Shown here in pieces: positions 1 to 8,520 of a stretch of DNA of 27,127 bases (position 1 is its first letter; every line of letters begins with the position of its first letter). Position numbers and translations under genes: made by a program. Source of the DNA: Spirogloea muscicola (taxonomy: Eukaryota > Streptophyta > Zygnematophyceae > Spirogloeales > Spirogloeaceae); contig WELB01000001.1 in assembly GCA_009602725.1 (NCBI GenBank), positions 1,267,443-1,294,569 of the forward strand, written 5' to 3'. The notes beneath the pieces were generated by a model. That model did not search any database. It saw only the letters and a program-made list of their open reading frames with translations, and was not told the origin of the DNA.

Positions 1-298
1 CGCTGCCGGCTGCCAGCGCTGCATCGACGCCGCCGCCGCCGCCGCCGCCGCCGTCGCCGCCGCCGCCGACGCTGCGCCCATGGACGCTCTCATCCGGCTC
101 CTGCTCCTGCTCAACATCGTCCCGCTGCTCAGCATTCTGCTCATCGGCGCCACCCGCAAGATCGTGCAGGCGCTGCTGGAGCAGTTCGGCGCTGCCGCAG
201 CGACAGCGGCGCCGGCGGCGCAGCTCCCGCCCGGCCTGTGGCTGCTGCGCACCGCGCCGGGCAGCGCGCAGGCCTGGAGGGCTTACCCGCAGCCCTGA
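1..298 (+). CDS. 3' part of an unknown gene with a hydrophobic segment (5'-partial)
   Basis: The frame is open from base 2 to a TGA at 296-298 with no stop, so this may be the last exon of a gene entering from the left. The first part is alanine-rich and encoded by a GCC/GTC trinucleotide tract. An internal ATG at 80 precedes a strongly hydrophobic stretch of about 22 residues (LLLLLNIVPLLSILLIG) followed by TRK, which looks like a membrane anchor or signal anchor. An Ala/Pro-rich tail follows. I recognise no family. It could instead be a short protein starting at 80, or a chance GC-rich frame. A TGTAA at 484-488 could be its polyadenylation signal. Confidence 0.35.
   Translation, partial: AAGCQRCIDAAAAAAAAVAAAADAAPMDALIRLLLLLNIVPLLSILLIGATRKIVQALLEQFGAAAATAAPAAQLPPGLWLLRTAPGSAQAWRAYPQP
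36..68. repeat. GCC/CCG trinucleotide microsatellite
   Basis: A run of GCC repeats interrupted by GTC. It encodes polyalanine in the open frame at the left edge. Similar tracts occur at 5694-5738 and 8681-8706. Confidence 0.8.
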
Positions 299-1021
299 CG
301 GACGACTGATGGTATCCAGCAAGCAAAATAGCCACTGAGGCTACTGCGGGCACTACTGCGGCTGCCGCAGATGCTGCCACCGCTGGCCACGCAGTCCGTT
401 ATGCATCTCCCTTTCTCCTTGGTCACTACCTTCAGAAGCTTCGTTCCTTGGGACTTGCATTGAGCGAGTTGGCAAGTAACCCGTGTAATTAGGCACTGAC
501 GTATTGTTGGTCATTGTACCATACTGTATCATGTATCGTGTCGTATCGTATCATATGACTGCTCAATACGCCGATGAAAAGCGTCGCGTGTTGCCACTAT
601 ACAATGCGCTTGTCAAGGGGGCCTAAAAGAGCTTTGTCTGAAACTGCGCTGCGGATGTGGGCCGTAGGTTGCATCCGCCCGTCTAGTGACGACTATCCAG
701 AGGAGTCTTCTTTAGGGATGCATTTGCATTGCATTGAATGTAATCTTTGCTTTCCTTCCTCACCTGTAAAACAGCTAAAGACGTACTCTCCTCTGCTTGG
801 TACGCTTTTCATGGTTTGCACGCAAGGCACTGATGAGAGAAGTTTGTAAGCATTGGTGACTGTATGCCTCCTTCTACTTCTCTTTCTACTTCTCCTTCCA
901 CGGCACTAATAAGGTGGACTTTGTAAGCATTGGCGGTATAAGTACTGGTGATGGCTTAATGCATCATGATTGGATCAGAGCCAGTTACAATGACAATAGC
1001 AAGCCACTAAGGTCGCTAACA
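299..1021. other. Intergenic region, no gene seen
   Basis: This lies between the stop of the left-edge frame and the stop of the minus-strand ALDH10 gene. It is less GC-rich than the genes. It holds a short ATCGT/ATCAT-like low-complexity stretch (about 523-556) and a 14-bp direct repeat at 843-856 and 920-933. An open frame at 574-849 has no recognisable motif or codon character and is not called. Confidence 0.6.
985..989 (-). terminator. Putative polyadenylation signal of ALDH10
   Basis: TTACA on the plus strand is TGTAA on the minus strand, 33 nt past the ALDH10 stop. TGTAA is the usual polyadenylation signal of chlorophyte algae. The spacing is plausible; the assignment is inferred. Confidence 0.5.
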
Positions 1022-4000
1022 CTACAGCCTTGCTGGCTTAGGATACCAGCCCCAGGCATCATTTGACACATAGCTTGTCACTTGCTTCACTGACAGGTAG
1101 TTGTCCAAGCCCCTGTCAGCACCACACAGCAGATGACAAAGAATCAGGCGCAATCGTAGAGTCCTGTAAGAATCTGGAAGCAGGTCTAGCACCTGCCAGA
1201 AAGTAGCATGCCATCCAGGGGAGAACTCCTTACCATTCCCCAAGCTCACGCCCAAAGCCGCTCCTCTTTGTGCCTCCCCAGGGTGCCTGGCAGAAGCACG
1301 GCTGGGAGCAATTGACCCACACAATGCCAGCCTGCAGAGCCTGCAGCCATAAAAGACCAAGGATATCAGCATGTACTTGCCTGGTCGCCCCCAAGCTGCC
1401 TAGCTGTGATGAGCAAAACGCCGGTTGAAAGGCTTGTGCTTGTATTGCACTGAGGTCCGCTTTGAGAGAAACTCAATAATTCCTCCAGTCCTCCAGGCAG
1501 CTGCTCTTCGCTCAAGGAGCAATGAGATTCTGATGGACACACCTCCGAGACACGCTTGCAACGGGCCTCGTCTTGGGAGATGACAGCGGCCCCTAAGCCA
1601 TAGCTGAAATACAGTACGGGATGAAGGACTTCAGAAGAATCTGAAAGCAGCGAAAGCCAGCCACAGCCGCAATCTCTTAGGGGCCAGTATCAATTACTTG
1701 CCAAAACATATGCAGAACAGGCATAGAAGAGGGAGCTCAGGCACCCACGGGGAGTTGTTTGCAAGCTCAAGAGCTTCCTCCTCTGAAGAAAAAGTCTTGA
1801 TTGCCAAGACGGGACCAAACACCTCCTCCTGCCAAATCTGCATGTCGGTTGTGACCTCCAAGGCAGTGGGCTCCAGGAAGAACCCTTTCTTCAGGTGCTG
1901 CCAGTTGAAGGATGTGCAGACATTTCAGCAAAGGTGTGAAAGGCGTCAAAGCAGCACTTTAACTTGGAGAAATCCAGCACCATCCAAGACTGTCAACATC
2001 TATTCTATTGCAGCTTGTGCATCATTTTACAACTGCTTGGCAAGATGGCTCTTGCTGTGTGGAAAGAATGCTCACTGACGGTCTCTTGCCACCTGTGATG
2101 ACTTTGCATCCATCCTTCTTTGCTGCCTCCACAAATTCGATCACCTTCTTGTACTGATCCAACAATATACGCAGCTCATCATGACTGCCTCGTCAGGATC
2201 TCAGCTACTTCAAGTTCTTAATATCGATGGCAGTTAGCACCACCCATTGGCAACATAAGGTTTGTTTCACAATCATGCAAGCCCATAACTGGCTCAGAGC
2301 AAGCAATTCATGGTGACCCAGGTACAGATAACTAGTAACAGATGCAGCACACCCCGTCATGCACGACAGTATAAAAAGTAAAACTCCAAACAATGCAGCT
2401 ATGCCAAACCTGGACTTCGCTGACAATGGGGCCGAGCCGACACCCTGGTTCCAAGGGATCACTGATCTTCAAGCTAGACGCCCAAGTGGCAAACTTCCGC
2501 TTGAAGTCTTCTGCAATACCCTCCTACCCTTGCACCAGCAATTTCAAAGTCCTGGTCTTGAGCCCAGAAACATCTGTTGCCAGCTCAAAGCAGGCAAGGG
2601 CATGCTTGGCAACGTCTGCTGGAGAGGGCTATCCATACCTGGAGTATCAACCTGGATGTAGCTGTGCAGATCTGACCATTCGTCCAAAAGATGCCGAACA
2701 TCACCCACTCCACAGCTGCACAGATGAACAGTTAATTCTCTCAGATCTGCTGCATTATAGATGTAAGAAACTGCTGCAGTACTACTTGTAGCCGATTATC
2801 TCCCAAGTCTATCGGAAGCCATGTTTAGGGTGAAGTGAAGATAGAACCCAGAACAAGTATTGCAAAGGAACAGCTCAACAGCCCAGATATTTCTGAATTT
2901 GAACAACCAGGTCCCCATAGCTCTGGTACCTTTCTCAATGTCAGCATCGTCAAAGACAATGATGGGGCTCTTGCCACCAAGTTCCAGTGTGACTGGCTGT
3001 TTTCAGATACCAATGTGTCAGAAGATAGCAAATGTGAATGACAAAATAGGTAGAGCTAGTGCCAATGCTCTGCTGTCTGCAGCTTGCAGCAGGTCAAGAA
3101 CAGGCTCCTATTCCAAGCATGTGCTGCCCTGCCATCACCCACCTTTATGTTACCTGCGGCTGCTTGCATCACAGCTCGTCCAGTAACTGTACTACCTGTG
3201 AAGGCCACCTGCAAATGAACAGGAGCTGACTATGTTGGGCTGGATAACACATATGATTCAGACATATCTGCAGGAAGGTATAGCATATGAAACATCACAA
3301 AGTGAAGCACTAGCACTTGGAGCTCTTGAACAATGTGCAAGGATGAACATGACTAACACCTGCAGACTTGGCTATCACATGTTACCTTGTCTACAAGGGG
3401 GTGAGCAGAGAGCGGGGCTCCAGCATCTGCCCCCAAGCCAGTGATCACATTGAAGACACCTGCTGGCAGGCCCACGTCCTGTGCAATGGCTGCAAGCTCG
3501 AGACAGGTTCTGAAAAACAGAACAGCCACTTAATGTCTTTTCAACGGGATCTACATTTTGGAGCACAGGTGTGCAAGTACCTTGATGACACATTGCTAGT
3601 CCCTTGAAGTTGTCCAACAGTATTATCAAGGAGTAGAGACTACATCGCATGACAGCAACAGATGCAATGAAGACAGCTGACCAGAAAAGAAACAGACCAG
3701 GTGGACATTGACCAGGACAAGGTAACGTCAGTTACATGGAGGCCATCTCAGACGGCTTAAGTACTACAGTACAACCGGCAGCAAGAGCAGGTGCCACCTT
3801 CCATGTGGCCATCAGAAGTGGATAGTTCCTGCAGAATTGATGAAATGCTTAAGCAGATGCTTCAGCCTGTGCTAATTCACAACTGGATGCACCAAACAAG
3901 CTGGGAACAGACCTGTGTTGATCTTCATATCATGCAGTGATCATGTTGAGCTTACAAAGAACGAAAACGAGGGAGGACACTACTCTTCCAGATGGTAAGG

Positions 4001-5169
4001 TGGCTAAGAGAGGCCAGCCCAAGAGAGTGAGATAGTACATCTGATCTATGCTTTCTTAGCATTGTACTGCAAGGACTCATAATGAAGAGTACTGGATATA
4101 TGAGACACCAGTTCATGGGCAATGCATGTGCGCCCACCAGGGTGTTATAAGTGCAGCCACTCCCAGCGCTTCTTTCAATGTGTGAGTCTTGAAAGTGTCC
4201 ATGGGGACCTCAATAGGCGCATACTGCTTAGCGTCTAGCTCCTCTGCAAGCTGCGCATAGTATTCAAAACAGCCAGCAACATCGTCCTGCAAGAGCAACT
4301 TGTGCTTTGTGTAAATTGCAGTACTACAAATGTACGACAGAACAATCTGATGGTCGAGGGGTGGAGTGATGCAAGGGGGGAGCTGGCAGACATGTGAGCT
4401 GCAACAGAGGCTATGGTCGACACAAAGTGTATCAACCTACCATATCCCACTCGGACTCATCGAGCGGCTTTCCCATGTCAACTGACTCAAGCTTGGCAAG
4501 CTCCGACTTGCGCTCCGTAATCTGCTAACATAGCTATGCTGCATTGTGAAGCTTGTCGAAGCACCAGGCAAGTCACTCGCAACCTACGTAGCAAACAGTG
4601 CACCTTGTGACTGAGTGGAGAAGCTACAGTGCAATACATGATTGACCGTGTCTGACGACTACACCTGGCCAACCTCACGGTGATCCTGTCATTGTGCATT
4701 ATGCAGCTGGATTGCAGTGGACCTTTGCAGCAATTGCTCTCAGCGCTTTGGCTCGCGTCGCGCCAGTCGTGCGAGCCCAATCGCGGCCTTTGTTCCTGTG
4801 GAAAGCATTGTGCGCAGCCTGCACAGCAGCCTCAACGTCCTCCTTCGTGGCTGCAGGTATGCTTCCTGTGGGATTCTCGCACGAAGGTGAGCTCGTCGCA
4901 GGTAAATGTATTGCCTGCAGGATGAAGCTAAGCTTAAGCTGGCACGGTTGCAGACTACAGTGCCTGCTGAGTCGTCGGGCCCTCAAAGAAGCTAAGCATC
5001 AGAGACGCTCGGTGTGCCAGCCAAGCAGGGAGCAGGGATCAGGCTATGTGCGCGTACCTACGGTCTCCTCCGTTGCGGGATTGACGACGGTTATCCGGCC
5101 GCCCTTGGCCGGCCGCGTCCACGAGCCATTGATGAATAGCTCGCGCGTCGGCACAGTGACCGCCGCCAT
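1022..5169 (-). CDS. ALDH10: ALDH10 aminoaldehyde / betaine aldehyde dehydrogenase, 15 exons
   Basis: NAD-dependent oxidation of aminoaldehydes (3-aminopropanal, 4-aminobutanal) from polyamine breakdown; some plant members also make glycine betaine. Exons: 5169-5058, 4865-4723, 4521-4441, 4286-4138, 3828-3736, 3509-3386, 3208-3143, 2996-2930, 2715-2639, 2523-2410, 2153-2076, 1897-1749, 1603-1543, 1340-1234, 1112-1022. Phases agree at all joins and give 503 residues, the usual family length. Landmarks: TPWNYPLL with catalytic Asn163, [10 protein letters not shown] with Glu261, [10 protein letters not shown] with nucleophile Cys295, [17 protein letters not shown], and [20 protein letters not shown]. 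The residue before VWVN is Ile444, the plant position that separates aminoaldehyde-preferring enzymes (Ile) from true betaine aldehyde enzymes (Ala/Cys). The C-terminus is ARL, a PTS1-type peroxisomal signal. Most donors are canonical; exon 2 uses the weak GTCCAC. The start is the ATG just before [16 protein letters not shown], matching the plant N-terminus. Confidence 0.95.
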
Positions 5170-5656
5170 GCCGAACACCTAGGTGATTGAGCTGATTACA
5201 GTAAATCCGATAAGCAAATTCCCAGCTATACAGCACTGCAGGACGCCCGTCTTATCGGCTGTCACTCGCGTCCTGAGTCCTGTTGCAGCCGGCTTGTCGG
5301 CCAAGGCGCCGGGCCGCCCGCGCACAGCAAGAGAATGGAAGAAATGGTGTCGAGGGGCACCACTGAAAGGGAGCTGGGGGGTCGGCATAGCTGTCGCTGG
5401 CGTGGCGCCACCAGTAAGTTGTCGACAGTTAAGCGGGCAGGGGCCGGCAGAATAATGGACGTGATGATGCATAGGACACGTAATCGCAACGGAGGGCCTG
5501 GAACGGTACCAGCAGCTCAGCTTGTTACCTGGGAGCAGTATTTATGCTGATCAATTCTGATAGAAGACCGAGTTGTCACTCGACGCTATCTATTAGCAAC
5601 ATGTCGTTGGCCGTAACGACACTCGCTCCGCTTCCCCGTCAACACCGGCAGATAAA
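5170..5656. promoter_or_regulatory. Divergent intergenic region between ALDH10 and the coiled-coil gene
   Basis: About 490 bp separate the ALDH10 start (leftward) from the first candidate start of the coiled-coil gene (rightward), so it should contain both promoters. A TATTTATG stretch near 5540 could be an A/T-rich core element for the rightward gene. Open frames here show no domain. Confidence 0.4.
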
Positions 5657-5693
5657 GTGGAGGCAGGGCCTGCGCGACCAGCCTGCAGCCTGC

Positions 5694-5738
<45 letters not shown>

Positions 5739-6434
5739 CGGAGATGCCGGCGCAGGACGAGGACCAGGCCGCGCGCTTTCTGGCTCTGCTTCAAGACTAC
5801 CACCGCGAGAACGCCGTCGGAGGTGCCTCTAGCAGCAGCTTGCGCGTTCTGCTATCCCCCTGATCACAGGGCCAGTCAACTGTTGGCGGCAAAGATAAGG
5901 TAATCTCCAAGGGCTTACTGATCTATGATATCATCCCAAGCTGCAGCGAAGGCGGTGGACGAGCTGAAGGCGCGGCGGGCCAGGCTGCAAGCGGAGCTAA
6001 GCAGCGCCACTTCTTCGCTCGTCCATAAGAAAGAACTGGTACAAGCTGCCGAGGAGGAGGCCAAGGGCCTGAGTGTGGAGCTGGAGTCGGCGCGTGCAGC
6101 GCTCGCCGCCAAGCAGGTGTCACTTCACCTCGAGCTTTGCAATGCAATGCTGCACTAATCGTCCTGAATACACCTAGCTTGAAAGCCATTTGCATGGCCA
6201 CGTGTACACAGGCTCAGGGAGCGTCTCTGAGCCATGGATTTCATCCTTAACTTTGTGCAGCAATCTATTCTGGGCCAGCAATCGGCCATTGCCCAGGCAA
6301 AACACACACAGGAGGTGCTCAAAGAGGGCCTCGATGCCAGCCGTGAAGCCTTCCTAAATATCATGGCTGGCATCAATGCGGAGATTAAGGCAGTTTGCTC
6401 AATCGCTCCTGCATCAGATGTCATGGCTTCTTGA
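5657..6434 (+). CDS. Small coiled-coil protein, function unknown, 3 exons
   Basis: Model exons: 5657-5822, 5947-6116, 6261-6434 (169 residues). A shorter product of 140 residues begins at ATG 5744, after the polyproline. Joins are G|GTGCCT..CTGCAG|CG and CAG|GTGTCA..TTTGTGCAG|CAA, with phases preserved. After a proline run encoded by the CCG microsatellite comes RFLALLQDYHRENAVG. Next is a long charged, heptad-like helix (AVDELKARRARLQAELSS through ELESARAALAAKQ), then QQSILGQQSAIAQAKHTQEV and a short tail ending DVMAS. It looks like a single continuous coiled coil. A small structural or complex subunit (kinetochore-, centrosome- or Mediator-like) is possible, but I recognise no family. TGTAA at 6462-6466 supports the 3' end. 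The polyproline start could be wrong. Confidence 0.6.
5694..5738. repeat. CCG/GCC microsatellite
   Basis: About 15 tandem CCG units. In the coiled-coil gene's frame they encode an N-terminal polyproline run if translation starts at 5657; otherwise they sit in the 5' UTR just before ATG 5744. The other frames read polyarginine and polyalanine, which explains overlapping spurious open frames. Confidence 0.9.
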
Positions 6435-6461
6435 CCGGCAAGTCACAAATGACCATTCGGG

Positions 6462-6466
6462 TGTAA
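6462..6466 (+). terminator. Putative polyadenylation signal of the coiled-coil gene
   Basis: TGTAA 28 nt past the TGA stop of the coiled-coil gene, a typical chlorophyte distance. It supports this being a real transcribed gene. Confidence 0.45.
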
Positions 6467-6919
6467 GTCTTCGATCCACGGGGTTGATGCACAGCACTTG
6501 ATGTACTTCGCTTCTTGCTTTATGGACGAGCTGCACGCTGAGTACATACAAGAATGACAAATGGACATACTATCAAACATGCTCAAAACAAGCTCCCGAA
6601 GTTGATTTGAAGTGCTGGTAAGCTTGATGTGGACAGAATGCGTTTAGTCTTACTCAGAAATACTGAAAGCCGAATCATCTGGCAAAAGCTCCCCATGAAG
6701 AAAGATTGTGTTGCAAGCTACTCCTGACAATGACGCAAGGCGACATTATCTACCTCTGCCATGAAGCTCCTCTGCACAGCAGCATGTAAGAGATATCTAA
6801 GCAGTATCAGACAAACAGCAGAGAGAATCCACTTCTCGCTGCCATCTTTCTGCCATATCACTTTGCTACCTCTCTGCTATCCACTATGTGCATTATGTGC
6901 ACTATGCTACACAATGGTG

Positions 6920-6924
6920 TTACA
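6920..6924 (-). terminator. Putative polyadenylation signal of PhLP3
   Basis: TTACA on plus is TGTAA on minus, about 66 nt past the PhLP3 stop. Confidence 0.4.
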
Positions 6925-6989
6925 AGGAAGCTGCTTGCATGGACAGCCCGACTTTGTCTCGCTTGTGGAGCAAACAGGTGCATCCTGCA

Positions 6990-8261
6990 TCAATCTGTGT
7001 CCTCGTTCTCCTCCGCCTCACGTCTTGCCACCATACGCCTGATGTAGTCCATTGCTACGGCCGTCTGCGAGCTGCTGGCCTCGAGACCTGGGCTTGTAAG
7101 AACCGGCCCAAACTGGCAGAGCTGAAAGGCCACGTCTGTGGAAGCCACGGCACACACGTAAGTGATGTGAAGGCAATTGGCTGCCAGCAGTCTTGTCAGC
7201 TAAGTTCGGGGACAGCCCTGGCTTATGACATGCACAGCAATAAATACTCCAGTGGCAGGATACAGCACTTGACCATGCCCAGCAAAGGCCTCAGGTGGAG
7301 GGCTGCTCAAAGACAACAGACCCTGCTTGACGAGCTCACCTTCGGGCGTGCAGCGCCGGCCACCAAAGCGGCTGAGGCCTACCAGCGTGGCCTTCACAAT
7401 GCCACCCTTGTACACCAGCACGGTGGGGAGATTGCTGTCGGGGTAATTGGCAATGCAATCAGTGGAGACGATCCGCAGAAACTTGGTTCCTGTGTACTTG
7501 GCGGCCAAGTCATTCAGGCATGCCTGCAGGACGCTGCAGTCCTGCACGCTGCACGCAACGCCGCCGCCCCAGAGGCCATTGCAGGGGCCCTCACATCAGG
7601 AGCCTGTCTTTTCATCATGCAGGCAGTAATGTTGGCGGCAACGACAATGGCAGCGGCTGCAGTGTGCTGCTCACCACGCAGTACCTGTCCTTGAAGAGGT
7701 GCACCACCACCCAGACATCCTCAGGCGCCTTTGAGACCTCCCGCACAAAGTCCGTACTGGCAATGAGCTCCACGGAGGTGAAGCGCGGCCTGGCGGACTC
7801 TGTCCTCAGCTCTGCCATCCGTCGCATCCTGCAACTCGACGCGCCGATGAGGCTCACCTCCATCGTCAGGGGAGCTGAGCGGACCTGACGAGGTCAACAA
7901 CAAAGCGTGCCTGACGCCTGGCATCCACTCAACAATCCACCATAGAAGCCTCGTTAGAAGCCGCAGAGCTGGTCGCCACCACCATACCGCCTTCGCCGTC
8001 GCTGCGGTTTTAGCACGCATACCTGTACTCTTCCAGAAAGCGGTCGTCGCAGCACTCGTCCTCGAGCTCCTCCAGCTCGTCGGCATTGGAGGTGGCGGCA
8101 ATGGCGTCCGCACTAAGCCCCCGCGGCTCCTCGGCCGGCGCCGCGTAGGGCACGCGCTCGGGCTTGGGCCGCGCCGGCAGATTGCCGAACTTGACCTGCA
8201 GGTCCTCCCACTCCGTCGTCGTCCCCGGCACATCCTTGTGCACGGTGTGGTACTCGGTCAT
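6990..8261 (-). CDS. Phosducin-like protein 3 (thioredoxin-fold CCT co-chaperone), 4 exons
   Basis: PhLP3/VIAF-type cytosolic protein; family members bind the CCT chaperonin and modulate tubulin and actin folding. Exons: 8261-8023, 7828-7685, 7548-7340, 7087-6990, giving 229 residues, the usual size. The N-terminus MTEYHTVHKDVPGTTTEWED and GNLPARP match the family start. The acidic helix ELEELEDECCDDRFLEEYR is followed by the thioredoxin-like core: STDFVREVSKAPEDVWVVVH, a stretch with Asp-Cys-Ser where the redox CxxC would sit (so no active-site pair), RIVSTDCIANYPDSNLPT, VLVYKGG and RRCTPEG. The last exon was found by phase: donor GAAG|GTGAGC joins CCCAG|GTCTCG and gives a charged tail (AEENEDTD) typical of the family. 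Without that splice the frame reads into unrelated sequence. The gene is divergent from TBL with 259 bp between starts. Confidence 0.92.
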
Positions 8262-8520
8262 GGCCACCGGCAGCTGCGGACGCAATGGAGGCGGTGCCGG
8301 CAGGCTTCTGTCGTAGCAGACCTCCGAGAAAGTGCGAGCCCTCCCCCACGACGACGGGACCTCGGCGCGGCGGCGAGCGCGGCGGCGGCGGCAGCGGCGG
8401 CGGCGACGCCAAGAAGCTTTCGGCGGCCGCGCGGAGTATGGAATGCAGAGGAGCAGATTTTGGCCTTCCTTTACACGTAAGCATGATATGGTCGCTTCTT
8501 TCAATCAATCTTCCTTCCCG
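8262..8520. promoter_or_regulatory. Putative bidirectional promoter between PhLP3 and TBL
   Basis: Only 259 bp lie between the ATG of PhLP3 (leftward) and the chosen ATG of the TBL gene (rightward), so both must share this DNA unless the TBL start is further right. It is GC-rich, with GGC/GCG repeats around 8380-8410 and an AT-richer part at 8455-8515. The frame upstream of the TBL ATG is open back to 8332, so a longer TBL N-terminus cannot be excluded. Confidence 0.45.

Larger units (their letters stand above)
6435..6989. other. Tail-to-tail intergenic region
   Basis: This lies between the stops of the coiled-coil gene (+) and PhLP3 (-). It carries a TGTAA for each: 6462-6466 on plus and 6920-6924 on minus. 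No other gene is visible; the plus-strand open frames from about 6761 run antisense through PhLP3. Confidence 0.55.

Noticed and set aside
574-849. 91-codon plus-strand open frame in the left intergenic region
   Set aside because: No motif, no neighbouring exon with matching phase, and AT-rich non-coding-like composition.
7200-7340. Read-through C-terminus of PhLP3 to a stop at 7200
   Set aside because: The GTGAGC donor after TPEG joins in phase to a charged C-terminal exon typical of the family, which fits better.
8332-8520. Longer Arg-rich N-terminus for TBL starting at 8332
   Set aside because: The basic repeats come from GC trinucleotide DNA in the likely shared promoter. The ATG at 8521 gives a normal signal or anchor segment.
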